Source of the DNA: Dendrobium chrysotoxum
Lineage: Eukaryota > Streptophyta > Magnoliopsida > Asparagales > Orchidaceae
DNA: 64,000 nucleotides
Direction: 5' to 3'
Assembly: GCA_019925795.1 (NCBI GenBank)
Contig: CM034315.1
Span: 9,176,001 to 9,240,000, forward strand
The position numbers and the translations under genes are program-made. The stretch's first letter is position 1; every line of letters starts with the position of its first letter. Below are positions 10,152-19,906 of the stretch, piece by piece. The notes under the pieces were generated by a model. It saw nothing but the letters and a program-made list of their open reading frames with translations, searched no databases and was not told where the DNA came from.

Positions 10152-11690
10152 TTAATGGTTGTTTTTGTTGTTGTTGATTTTGCCCCCAGTGGGGCGAGCT
10201 TCTTCTCGGGTAGGTGGGTTCCCAATAAACTGTCGAAGATAGCCCTGACGGATAAGTCTTTCAATCTCATCCTTAAGTTGCCAACACGCTTCAGTAGCGT
10301 GGCCACGACTACGATGAAAGTGACAGTACTGATCTTGATTTCCTGTATTTGGCTTCGAAGGATGCGGCCATTTCACTTTGTCCTGATCTTGAATCGTCAT
10401 TAACACATTTGCTCGAGATGTGTTGAGCGGAGTGTACTCTTTCTCCTGCCGAGGTTCTCGTTGTGGTAATGGGGGCCTAGGAGGTAGATTACTATTCCCT
10501 TGCTTTTTCCACTGTAAGGAAGAATTATCCATCCCAGGAGCACCTTTGCGCTTCCCATTTGTCTGCTCGAACTGCTTTCTGTGAGCATTTATGGCTTCAT
10601 CTGCGGAGATTTGTGCCTCCACACTATGAATCAGGTCGGCGTATGAATGAACCGTATCTCGCATGAGTGCCGAATAGAAAGGACCAGGACGAAGGCCTCC
10701 AAGGAAGACCCCTCGGAGCAGTTCTGGGTCCACTCCCGGAATCTGTCGAGCCTCGGTGGAAAATCGTTGAAAATATTCTTTTAACGATTCTCCCTCATTT
10801 TGACGAATCCCGGAGAGGTGGGAAGAATCCTTAGCAATTCTTCGATTGGCTACAAACTGTTCAACGAAGGCTTTGGCCAATTTGACGAATGAAGGGATCG
10901 TTCCGGATGGAAGAGAATAGAACCATGTTCGCGCCTGTCCTTTGAGTGTAGCAGGAAAAACCTGACATAGGAGGGCATCCGAAGCTCGCTGGATATGCAT
11001 GATGGTTCTGTAATGATCGATGTGCTCGTACGGGTCGGATGTCCCATCGTAGGAATCAATGCTCGGTAGTTTAAATCCTACCGGAATAGCGTGTTGAAGA
11101 ATAGCTTCTGTTAAGGGTGACGACTCCTGCAAGTCCCACTGACGAAGGGGTTGCCTTACGCCTCCTGTAGGGAACTCCTCTCGAACCAATCGTCGCAGTT
11201 CGTGGCGTAGGGAATTGCGAGGGAGCTCAGCAATGTGATGTTGGGCTAACTCTTCGGGGAGGTCCAAAGGAATACGAGGTTGCCGACCTGTGTGCGGAGG
11301 ATGGGTAGAACTTGCTGTATCAGCCAGTTCGTTATCTTGATGTGACTGCGAACGCCTCCTGGGTGGAGGAAGAGGAATCTCAGCTTGAAGATGTTCGATT
11401 TGAACAGCTTCAACACGTGGCGGATCTTGAGGGAGAAGAACCTCCTCCTGAGGTGCTAGGGTCGGTTGTCGAGTCTCTCGCAGGAGGTGTAGGATCTCGT
11501 TTTGAGATTCTTCCATCTTTCGGATTCGCTCCTCCAAAGAAGGCCCTGAGGTTCCTTCTCCAGCAATGTGTTGCCCCCCAGGAAGAAAGGAGGCAGAAAC
11601 TTGATGTCCACGATTTATAGACTGGTTTCTGGATTGAGGAGAGTGGGAGCGGGAGGCTCCTATGAGGTGATTGCTACGCCTATTGACCAT
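10152..11690 (-). CDS. Gag polyprotein, Tat-like Gypsy
   Basis: This encodes a 512-residue Gag capsid protein that assembles the particle in the cytoplasm. The N terminus has a short coiled-coil-like helix (SLEERIRKMEESQNEILHLL, about residues 51-70). It continues through a Pro/Arg-rich spacer to the retrotransposon Gag domain at about residues 210-340. Motifs there include LPSIDSYDGTSDPYEHIDHY, LKGQARTWFYSLPSGTI and NEGESLKEYFQRF. The C-terminal end has a knuckle-like CHFHRSRGHATEACWQLK, characteristic of Tat elements. The start lies about 30 bases after the primer binding site and the frame is intact, as expected for a young element. The frame ends before any protease sequence. Plant-wide gag searches would place the lineage more exactly. 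Confidence 0.92.
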   Translation of the reverse strand: MVNRRSNHLIGASRSHSPQSRNQSINRGHQVSASFLPGGQHIAGEGTSGPSLEERIRKMEESQNEILHLLRETRQPTLAPQEEVLLPQDPPRVEAVQIEHLQAEIPLPPPRRRSQSHQDNELADTASSTHPPHTGRQPRIPLDLPEELAQHHIAELPRNSLRHELRRLVREEFPTGGVRQPLRQWDLQESSPLTEAILQHAIPVGFKLPSIDSYDGTSDPYEHIDHYRTIMHIQRASDALLCQVFPATLKGQARTWFYSLPSGTIPSFVKLAKAFVEQFVANRRIAKDSSHLSGIRQNEGESLKEYFQRFSTEARQIPGVDPELLRGVFLGGLRPGPFYSALMRDTVHSYADLIHSVEAQISADEAINAHRKQFEQTNGKRKGAPGMDNSSLQWKKQGNSNLPPRPPLPQREPRQEKEYTPLNTSRANVLMTIQDQDKVKWPHPSKPNTGNQDQYCHFHRSRGHATEACWQLKDEIERLIRQGYLRQFIGNPPTREEARPTGGKINNNKNNH

Positions 11691-11720
11691 CGTAGCAATA
11701 CTTGAAGTTGTGGGATAAGG

Positions 11721-11741
11721 TTCCCACAGACGGCGCCAAAC
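11721..11741 (-). promoter_or_regulatory. primer binding site region
   Basis: Directly after the 5' LTR the minus strand reads GTTTGGCGCCGTCTGTGGGA. TGGCGCC-type sites are usual in Athila and Tat Gypsy elements. A nearly identical site follows the LTR that ends at 46828. Confidence 0.8.
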
Positions 11742-12816
11742 TGTTGCGGACTCAAATATACGCGGCGATAGAATTTAAATTTCCGTCTCAGCGTTGTACG
11801 TATATCCAGCACACAAACAGAATCGAAATAGTAACACCAGGATTTTTACGTGGAAAACCCTGGAAAGGGAAAAAACCACGGGGCCGTGCCCAGTTGAAAG
11901 AGTTCCACTAGTATTGTTTGAAATACAAGGCTGATTCGTCCTTTAAATTCAGGACGATCAGATTACAACGAGTATCCGTTACAAGGACAAGTAGAGTTCC
12001 GATGTCACTCGGGGTGTCGAGCAGAATTCCGGCGTCACTTGGAGAGAAGTCCGGCGTCACTCGGGCGTCGGGTAGAATTCCGGCGTCACTTGGAGAGAAG
12101 TCCGGCGTCACTCGGGCGTCGGGTAGAATTCCGGCGTCGGGCAGAATTCCGATGCTGCTCCTGTGTTGGGCAGAGCTTTGTCGTCCCTCGGGCCCCTGGT
12201 GGTGCTTCGGTGGTGATCCGGCGGTGTTCCGGCGGAGTTCCGGCGGTGTTCCGGCAGTGGTCGAGGAGGAGCTATTCCCTCCTAGGCTTCTCTTCTCTTC
12301 TTCTTCTTTTCTTCTCTTCTCTTCTTCTTCTTAAGAGAAATGAGGGGCTATTTATAGTTTTTCTGGAGTGGCATAGCCCGTAAATAGATGAGGGATCATG
12401 GGCAAATAAGGAGTGATCCGGATGAACGGCCGATATTGAATCCCTTGATCGTGAACCGTTTATCAAGCATTGGAAGGTCTTAATGATATCAGAATTCTGC
12501 GATCTTGGGCTCGTTGGATTTGTCTCGTCGAGACGCTCGATTCGATTATAAGCTCGTCAAAATCGGAGACCGTTTGATAACTCAAATTGCTGTTCGATGC
12601 TTCCAACAGTGCTTCGGATACTTGATTTGGACTCATTTGGGCTCGGATTGAGTCGCATTTGGTGTCGTTGGGTTCGCATTTCCGAGACGCTCAGTTCGAC
12701 TATAAGCTTGCTGAAATCGGAGTTTAAACGGTCTCTGAATTAATTTTTGAAGTTTCCAACTTGAGTTTTTCCTCGAGATTCGTGCCCGATCAAGATAATT
12801 TTTCGATGACGTATCA
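11742..12816 (-). repeat. 5' LTR of the gag-only retrotransposon
   Basis: This LTR is almost identical to the other one. It carries an extra GTTCCGGCGGA repeat near 12230-12250 and a different C/T-rich stretch near 12305-12330. It ends beside the primer binding site at 11741. A TATA box (complement TATAAATAG, 12348-12356) is correctly placed to drive transcription toward gag. Confidence 0.95.
12348..12356 (-). promoter_or_regulatory. LTR TATA box
   Basis: The minus strand reads TATAAATAG in the 5' LTR. The same box is at 6688-6696 in the other LTR, at about 32022-32030 in the solo LTR and in other LTRs of this family. This conservation argues that it is the real core promoter. Confidence 0.75.
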
Positions 12817-12821
12817 ATAGT

Positions 12822-13192
12822 AATTTTATAAATTTGCAACTAAATTCATATATTTAACCAAATTAAATTCGGCCTAAGTTAAGATTAATTTCATATAAAA
12901 TATAATTTAATATCACAAATATTACGGTATTTTTTTGGAAGTATTGAGGAACGAACATATCTGATTTAATTCCATATATAAATTATATAAATTTACAGAT
13001 TTAATGGTGTATAATAATCACATTCCAAATATACGCCAATTGAACAAATAAGATTCAATTCCGAAGTACTGAGGAGCGAACACATCTGATTTAATTCCAT
13101 TTTTTTCTGCTCTATAATGGGAAAATAAGATTCAACCTGCTATATACTATGACATTCTATAGTTCATCGCAGCATTTCCGATTCCAAATAAG
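12822..13192 (+). promoter_or_regulatory. upstream region of B3 gene copy 1
   Basis: This AT-rich upstream sequence is shared with B3 copy 2, for example GATTCCAAATAAG just before the ATG. A TATA-like CTATATACTATG lies about 40-50 bases before the start codon. The retrotransposon now ends 376 bases upstream of the ATG, so older distal promoter sequence has been moved nearly 7 kb away. Confidence 0.5.
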
Positions 13193-13729
13193 ATGGAAGA
13201 ATACGACGCTACAGCGCCGCCGGAGTGGGTTCAAGATACGGTAGAGAAGCACCAAGGCTTTGATCTCAGGTGCGTTATGAGCAAAACGCTGGAGCAGTCG
13301 GATTTAGACAGGAACCAGAATCGCTTCCTTCTTCGTCGCGAAGCTGTGAGGGCTAATCTGATAACGGCTCTCACGCAGAGAGAGAAAGAGGAAGCCAGTC
13401 TTGTGAACGTGGGGTCGAAGAGGAAGAGAATGGCTTTGCCCAGCGCGCATGTTGAGCGTCTGGAAGAAGGCAACAAGAAGGCGGCGGGGAGGAGTCACGG
13501 CGGGGTTGATGCGAGCGTTTACATACGCAATGGGTGGAGAATGGAGCTTAAACTGACTCAATGGGATGGCAGCGGAAGCACTGTGCTGAAGGGTCGTGAG
13601 TGGAGACTGCTCTGCTCGTTGGCTGGTTTCCGGCAAGGGGACTTTGTGCGCTTATGGATGTTTCGACGTCAGGTGGCGGAAAGGGAGGTGGAGAGGCAGA
13701 CTAACAAGCTCTGTTTCGCTTTGGGATAG
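13193..13729 (+). CDS. B3 domain-containing protein, copy 1
   Basis: This is an intronless frame of 178 residues. It resembles the small plant B3 proteins of the At1g05920/At3g24850 type (DUF313-like). Residues 31-52 (KTLEQSDLDRNQNRFLLRRE) fit the start of the B3 fold. Residues 114-124 (GWRMELKLTQW), 135-141 (REWRLLC) and 146-159 (FRQGDFVRLWMFRR) fit its central strands and the conserved GD-V-LW-FR ending. A basic SKRKR at residues 75-79 could serve nuclear import. Such proteins are expected to bind DNA in the nucleus, but no target can be inferred. A second intact copy at 38650-39186 differs at residues 7, 50 and 113 only. Domain identification rests on motif reading, not on a profile search. 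Confidence 0.85.
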   Translation: MEEYDATAPPEWVQDTVEKHQGFDLRCVMSKTLEQSDLDRNQNRFLLRREAVRANLITALTQREKEEASLVNVGSKRKRMALPSAHVERLEEGNKKAAGRSHGGVDASVYIRNGWRMELKLTQWDGSGSTVLKGREWRLLCSLAGFRQGDFVRLWMFRRQVAEREVERQTNKLCFALG

Positions 13730-14594
13730 TTTAGCTTCAGTAGTAAGAATTTTGAGTTAGTAATTAAGTCATTATGATCGATGCTTGTAGCTAAGCAGAA
13801 CGTGAACAGTTTCTGAAACCTTTTATTTTATTATATTTGAGTTAGGAATGAGGTTTTCTGAAACTCAGTTTTTGTTCTTATTTGATGCTCTGTTTTGGTT
13901 ACTGTTTTCTAAAAATATTTTTTTGATAAATTTGATAAAATTTTTTTGTGAAGCAGCAAAAAAAATAATCAAACTAAGCCTAAATCATTTAAAAATTTGT
14001 TTGTTCAAATTATCATAATCTTTCAAACTATATGAGAATAGCATGTTTGTGTTAGATTCATTTTTAATTTATTTATTCTTATGTGTCTCATATTTGGCTT
14101 GAATATGCTAAAAAATAGTAAAATTTGACTTTTTAATAACTCAAAAAAAATTAAAATAAATATACGAAAAATACTTTTCTATAGCTGAAATTTTAAAATT
14201 GTAATAACCAATTAAGCTCAAAATTTAACAATCAATAATTCAATATCTTATATTAAAAACAATAAGTATATATATTAAATAATTATTTTCAGCTTATATG
14301 AGTTGAGTATGATCGAACATAGCCTCTGTTTATGTTTGACTCATTTAAAAATTGAGCTCAAAATATTTGTACGTGTTCATTTTACTTACTTAGCGAATGA
14401 CCCGAATACAAGCTTTTTATCAAGCCGAATAGGACAACTAATTTTTATTGCCCTAGCCAAGAATCAAAGAGTTTAATTATTTATTTTGGTGCTTTGATAG
14501 ATCAATTAAACAATGTGTATTAATTAAGGACTCATTCAATTCAGATTAAAGAATGTGTATCAAAGAGTTTAATTATTTATCTCGATGCAAATTT
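13730..14594 (+). other. downstream flank of B3 copy 1
   Basis: There is no gene. The first about 110 bases match the 3' flanks of copies 2 and 3, and the word TTGATAGATCAATTAA near 14495 matches their minus strands. A T-rich segment at 13880-13985 contains GATGCTCTGTTTTGGTTACTG, which also has counterparts near 31000-31055 and 38450-38500. Homology becomes patchy toward 14600. Confidence 0.6.
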
Positions 14595-14815
14595 AAGTTA
14601 AAAACTCTTAAAATTAAATCTGGAGCAGTTTAAACTCCAATTTCAACAAATTTATAATCGAACTAAACATCTTGAAAAAACGAACCCAACGACTCTAAAT
14701 TCGATCCAATCCGATCCCAAATGGGTCCAAATTGAAAGTCCGAAGCACATTGGAAGATTCAAAGCATAAATTAGATGACCAAATGATATTCAAATATGAC
14801 ATTTAGAGAATTAAG
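14595..14815 (+). repeat. LTR fragment of the window's Tat-like family
   Basis: Sequence such as GAACCCAACGAC and CCAAATGGGTCCAAATTGAAA matches the LTR segments at 31640-31830, 45330-45500 and 55320-55500 in the same orientation. Only about 220 bases remain and both LTR ends are missing. Confidence 0.75.
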
Positions 14816-15219
14816 AAGACATACACTACTAAGCATATAAGTGATTTGGGTTTATAATTGCATTTATAATGTAGTAGAGAGGGAGTTCACTATAATAGTA
14901 AATTGTAAAGCATTATCCTATATATATTTATAGTTAGCATATCATTATTGTTCAATCCAATATTATTTGTAAGAAGTGAGGAGACTTTACTTTAGACATC
15001 GATCAAGCCAAAAGGAGAAAGAGACCAAAAAAAAAAAAAAGAATGAATTGAAGAATTAGGAAGAAGAACTTTGTTAAATTGTAGTTGGCCAACATTTTGA
15101 TACAAAAGTACACCATTATAAGATACATGTGTGCAACTAGTGACCCCTTTATAAGTGAAAGATAAAGTTAATAGCAAATGAATGGTTGCATCAAGGAATA
15201 CTAAGCTATGGATGACTTG

Positions 15220-15775
15220 TTATGCAGTGAAGGAATGATTATTAATACCCTTAAATGATTATTTATTTTGAGTTTATATTTACATATGTTTAGTTAATAT
15301 AATGTTATGATATCAAGTGATCTGATTGCTATAGAAACAAATGATTTTTAGATATTTATTTATGTGCCATATCTGATAGGAGATACTTTGACATGCGCAT
15401 TATGCTTTGTATTATGTTCATCTAGAAGTGCTAAAATGCATTAATATCTCAATGAGATTTTATGGTGGTTTGTAATGAAAAAAATTAATGGATCTATCGA
15501 TCATGATCATAGTTAATTGTGATGAAAGATTTACTTTTATGCTATGAAAGAATGTGCAATATGCTTTGAATGGAATGATGTTAGATTTCAATATTGCATT
15601 TCGTCCTTAAATAGATTACGAGTTAGAGCTTGTTATTCGCAATTCAGAAGATTTGTTGAGAGCTTGTATTATTATATTATTTACGTTGGAGGTAGTAGCG
15701 AGGATTATAGTTCTCTCAAGGAGTTCATCTGTAATAATAATATTATTATTAAGCTAACATCTGAATGACACAATG
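15220..15775 (+). pseudogene. decayed chromovirus integrase, inverted partner of 3523-4340
   Basis: This is the inverted copy of the left relic. Both share GCTTAATAATAATATTATTA at the outer end and an integrase fragment that reads AF-P-IDYELELVI at about 15590-15650. About 270 bases of integrase core present on the left (roughly 3800-4060) are missing here. Frames are broken. The pair encloses the B3 copy 1 region and the young retrotransposon. Confidence 0.65.
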
Positions 15776-16600
15776 CAATGCTATTTTATGGAAGAAAGTG
15801 TAAATCTCATCAGAGCTAGTTTGAGGTTGATGAGAGAAAACTCTTATGAGCTCAACTTGTGGATTAAGCTATCAAGAAAATTCATTAAATATAGGAAAAA
15901 ATTATTTAACATGGTTCAAATGAAAATTGAATAACATAGCCTTTAATATCTCAAACCATATTTAATCATATTTCAAACAAAGTATGAAAATAGTTTGCAC
16001 AAATATTTGAACAAGTATAAAATACACAGTTTGATGTTTTATCTAACTTTGCATTAGAAGTTCGTAAAAATAACTTAATCTATGATATACGAAGAAAAAA
16101 AAAGACCTATATATGCTTAAGTCGTTGATGAATGAAAAAAATTTCAACTTTACTGGCACAGTCTCTCATGAACAAAGATAAGCAAAAAAACTTGGATGAA
16201 GATACAATAATAATAATGATAGTAACGGGCCAAAGTGAAAATGGTGAAATGTCATCTCTTCTACACAATGTGATATAAGTATCCAAATATATTTTGGTTT
16301 GAATAGAAATGTCGAATATACTTTCAAAGGAAATGAAATAGTTTATCAAATTCTCATTACCTATAGAAATTCATAGCAATTTTGTATTATAATTCTCTAT
16401 TTTATTAAATTCATAATAATTTGATTGTGACCGAAGCAAAATACAAATATTAAATATATTGAAGAAATGAGAAGTTGATTTCTGCCTAATTAAACGTATA
16501 AGATTTTGTTTGAGATAAAATTTTTATTATTTTTTAAAGTAATTTTTAGTTAAAAAAATTTTTAGAACTAAAATTTTTTGTGCTAGAAAATTATTTTTGA
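15776..16600. other. AT-rich intergenic sequence
   Basis: I see no gene, RNA or recognisable mobile-element end here. It separates the repeat block from the MCM6 promoter. Confidence 0.5.
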
Positions 16601-16671
16601 AAGTACGAAATGAAATCTAAGAAAAATAGAGGGCAAAATGTTAATTTACGATACGCAGCCCGGCCCTTTTT

Positions 16672-16680
16672 TTTGGCGCC
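16672..16680 (+). promoter_or_regulatory. E2F-type site TTTGGCGCC
   Basis: The sequence fits the E2F consensus TTTSSCGC and lies about 105 bases before the MCM6 start codon. Plant MCM genes are known targets of E2F factors at the G1/S transition. The site is preceded by a T-run. Confidence 0.7.
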
Positions 16681-16692
16681 AAGCCCACCTTC

Positions 16693-16704
16693 TTCCCGCC
16701 AAAA
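16693..16704 (-). promoter_or_regulatory. E2F-type site TTTTGGCGGGAA
   Basis: The minus strand reads TTTTGGCGGGAA, a near-ideal E2F site, 13 bases after the first one and 73 bases before the MCM6 ATG. The two sites and their spacing look like a retained cell-cycle promoter. Confidence 0.75.
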
Positions 16705-17499
16705 CACTAGCCGAGAAGTCTTCATTGGGCAGCACGGCGATAGGACGAAGACCGTGCCGGAAAGAGTAGTACAGAGATGGATGGCTTCAGTGGCTTCTTC
16801 GTCGACAAGAAGGCTGTTCGAGTGAAGAACATCTTCCTGGAGTTCCTCAAGAAGTATCTGCTGTCGATCCCTTTTACGACTCGGAGATTGAGGCTATGAA
16901 GTCCAAGGAATCGACCACCATGTATGTAGACTTCTCCCGTGTAATGCATTTCAATGATATCCTCCAGAAGGCCATCTCTGAAGAATATCTCAGGTCCCTC
17001 TCTTCTCTCTTTTATCTTACTTTTTTACCCAATAGGAACCTTATTCCTCGAAGTTTTGCAGATTTGAGCTCTATTTGAGGAATGCATGCAAGAGATTCGT
17101 CATGGAGCACAAATCAGGGGAGAATAGAGCTGCAATAATTTCTGATGACAGCCCTAACAAGGATATCAATGTTGTTTTTTATAACATCCCGCTGTTAAAG
17201 AGGTTTTATCTTCAGTTCGACGTGTGTAATTGAACTTGAAGTTTCGTCCTTTACTTCTGTGTGGTGACAAATTGCTTTTATCATTTCAAATTGAGAGATT
17301 TGACTACTTCAGAGATCGGGAAATTGACTTCTGTGATGGGTGTAGTTACCCAAACCAGTGAAGTCCGGCCCGTGCTCCTTCAAGGAACTTTCAAGTGCAT
17401 GGAATGTGGCGCCATCATCAAGAATGTAGAGCAGCAGTATAAATACACCGAGGTAGAATTATGACCCCTCCCCCCTTCTTTCGATTTGCGTCTTTTTTA

Positions 17500-19195
17500 G
17501 GCCGAATTATTAAAAGGATCAGATTTAAAAACAGATTTATGAAAAGGATCATGATAAAAAAAAATTTAAAAAGGATCAAAAACGCAAAGAAAGATTGCGT
17601 TTTAACAGAAAATGCTATTACTATTCACGTTTTAATAGAAAACGTGAATAGTAACCACGTTTTCTTAAAAAACGTAATAAGCTTCTGCGTTTTCAATAGA
17701 AGTATAAATTTTTAATTAATTTATTTTGGATTTTTAGGCATAGAGAGATGGAGAGAGTAGAGGGAAAAATTTGAGAGAGAGAAATGAATAGAGAGAGAGG
17801 GAGCTGGACGGAAAGGGAGAGAGAGAAAGTGGCGTAGAGAGAGGAGTATAATTTTTAAATATATTTTTTTGTACATTTTAAAATTAATAAATTTTAAAAA
17901 AAAAATAAAAATTTAAATAACATAATTGATAAAAAAATTTTGAATTATTTTACATGATTAATCTATTAATTTTGAATTATATTTATATTAAAATAATTTT
18001 AATATTAAATATTATTAAATATATCAATTTTAATATTAAATTAAATTTATTAAATTATATCAATTTTAATATAAATTAAACATTATAATTATGATTAATA
18101 AATTAATTTTAAATTTAAATAAATATTTAAAATATAATTAAATGAATTCATTTAAACTTTATATTAATAAGGAAATTAATTAATTTAAGTTATAATTATA
18201 TATAAGTGTATTAATTTGAAGTTAAAAATTAATTATAAGTTATATTTTACAGAAATTTTTTAGAGATATTAAATATATCAATTTTGATATTAAACTAAAG
18301 ATGATTTAATTATATCAAATTTACAATTAAATTAAAAATTTTCAGATTATACCAAATGTAGTAATATTTAAAAGCATATTAATTAATAAAGTATATTAAA
18401 TATATATCATTTTATATTTTAGTTAATGAAAAATACATCATTTGAAATTTATATTAATAAGTAAATTAATTAAATCTAAGCTATATTTATATATAATTTT
18501 ACATATTTTTAATCTATTAATTTTTAAATTTTTAAATATTTTTTTGTACATTTTCTATTAATTTTGAATTATATTTATATTAAAATAATTTTAATATTAA
18601 ATATTATTAAATATATAAATTTTAATATTAAATTAAATATTATTAAACTATATCAATTTTAATACTAAATTAAATATTATAATTATGATTAATAAATTAA
18701 TTTTAAATTAAATTTATATTTTAAATATTAAATACTATTAAATATATAAATTCTAATACTAAATTAAAATTTTTTTATCAATTATCTTATTTAAATTTTT
18801 ATTTTTTATATTTTTTATGGATTTTAAAATGTACAGAAAAAATATTTAAAAATTTTACTCCTCCCTTTCTCTCTCTTCCTCTCCGTCCAGCTCCCTCTCT
18901 CTCTCTATCCATTTCTCAAATTTTTTCTCTCTGCTCTCTCTCCCCATCTCTCTAAGCCTAAAAACCCAAAATAAATTAATTAAAAATTTATACTTCTATT
19001 GAAAACGCACAAGCTTATTGCGTTTTTTAAGAAAACGTGGTTACTATTCACGTTTTCTATTAAAACTTGAATAGTAATGACATTTTCTGTTAAAACGCAA
19101 ACTTTCTTTGCGTTTTTGATCCTTTTTAAATTTTTTTTTATCGTGATCCTTTTCATAAATCTATTTTTAAATCTGATCCTTTTAATAATTCAGCC
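17500..19195. mobile_element. non-autonomous Mutator-like element with long TIRs
   Basis: The element starts GGCCGAATTATTAAAAGGAT and its other end, read in complement, is GGCTGAATTATTAAAAGGAT. It is flanked by an exact 9-bp direct repeat TCTTTTTTA at 17491-17499 and 19196-19204. The inverted arms continue for about 430-440 bases (17500-17942 and 18768-19195). They share hairpin-rich words such as ACGTTTTC with GTGAATAGTAA, and a GAGAG-rich stretch. A 9-bp duplication and long inverted arms define Mutator-type elements. The 0.8-kb centre is almost pure A/T, holds a direct repeat (17961-18110 and 18545-18700) and has no transposase frame. It sits inside MCM6 intron 3. Confidence 0.92.
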
Positions 19196-19449
19196 TCTTT
19201 TTTATTGGACAGCAAGAAGCTATGAGAAGACCATCTCCGGCGCATTTTGATATATATTTTTAATTTGCTTTGGCATTTTCTGTTGCTTGTGGAGAGAGTT
19301 ATCTCATCATTTTTTAAACTGTTTTGAAGCCCATAATTTGCATCAATGCGACTTGTCAAAACCGTACTAAGTGGGCACTGCTTCGGCAAGAAAGTAAGTT
19401 TACAGACTGGCAAAGGGTAAGGATGCAGGAGACATCTAAAGAGATACCT

Positions 19450-19478
19450 GCAGGTTCTCTTCCCAGAGGAGAACCTGC
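19450..19478. repeat. short palindrome at the MCM6 exon 4 break
   Basis: GCAGGTTCTC (19450-19459) and its exact complement GAGAACCTGC (19469-19478) flank nine bases. The left arm is normal exon sequence (AGS codons). The right arm begins exactly where MCM6 homology ends, so it looks like a small inverted copy made during the event that destroyed the exon. Confidence 0.7.
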
Positions 19479-19906
19479 TGTATATTATGTAGGGAATTCA
19501 AATTGACTTGCTAACTTTTTCTATCAATCCTTACGTCCTGCAATTCAGGGTGGTTTTCACAGGCAGTGTTGTTGCTATACCAGATGTTATGGCATTAACT
19601 TCGCCAGGTGAGAGAGTAGATTGTAGGCGAGAAGCATCCCAGAGGAGAACAGCTTCTGGTGGTAATGAAGGTGTTAGAGGTCTTAGAACCTTGGGAGTGA
19701 GAGATCTTTCCTACCGTCTTGCTTTTATTGCAAATTCAGTGCAGGTTTGTGTTGAAGTTTGTAACATGTTTTTCTGCTATGCACATTTATGTTTATGAAA
19801 GGCTTAACTTTTATTGTTATCGTTATAGTTGGCTGATGGTAGGGGCACTAGTGATATTAGGGACAGAAGGATGGATGGTGATGATGGTGACAGGCAGGAA
19901 TTCACG

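Larger units (their letters stand above)
6098..12816 (-). mobile_element. young non-autonomous LTR retrotransposon, Tat-like Gypsy, gag only
   Basis: This is a complete element on the minus strand. LTRs lie at 6098-7156 and 11742-12816, both with TG...CA ends, and a perfect 5-bp target duplication ATAGT sits at 6093-6097 and 12817-12821. A primer binding site follows the 5' LTR and a polypurine tract precedes the 3' LTR. The only coding region is gag; no protease, RT, RNase H or integrase frame is visible between 7157 and 10150. Those 3 kb hold repeats and non-coding sequence instead. Gag and the 3' non-coding region match decayed Tat-like elements elsewhere in the window, so it probably depends on autonomous relatives for its enzymes. 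Confidence 0.92.
16777..19906 (+). pseudogene. MCM6: MCM6 replicative helicase subunit, 5' fragment
   Basis: MCM6 is a subunit of the MCM2-7 helicase that unwinds replication origins in the nucleus. Six exon segments are recognisable: 16777-16993, 17062-17202, 17290(or 17296)-17452, 19330-about 19467, 19549-19744 and 19829-19906. They cover the N-terminal domain: GFFVDKKAVRVKNIFLEFLK at the start, NACKRFVME, NIPLLKR, TSEIGKLTSVMGVVT, the zinc-binding cysteines CMEC and CINATC, ALLRQESKFTDWQRVRMQET, VIPDVMALTSPGERVDCRRE and LGVRDLSYRLAFIANSVQ. Three defects are visible. Exon 1 has a frameshift near 16855-16865. The intron 2 acceptor expected before 17290 reads AA, although an in-frame AG six bases on could rescue it. 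Exon 4 breaks after AGSLPR and loses the usual SLDVILRHEIVEQARAGD segment. The ATPase two-thirds is absent before repeats start near 20400. Confidence 0.9.

Noticed and set aside
13231..13636. Antisense frames of 81 and 110 codons over the B3 gene
   Set aside because: They are shadows of the sense gene. The same shadows occur over copy 2, and only the sense frame has domain motifs.
16610..16825. 71-codon frame overlapping the MCM6 start
   Set aside because: It covers the E2F sites and the first MCM6 codons in another frame. No independent support.
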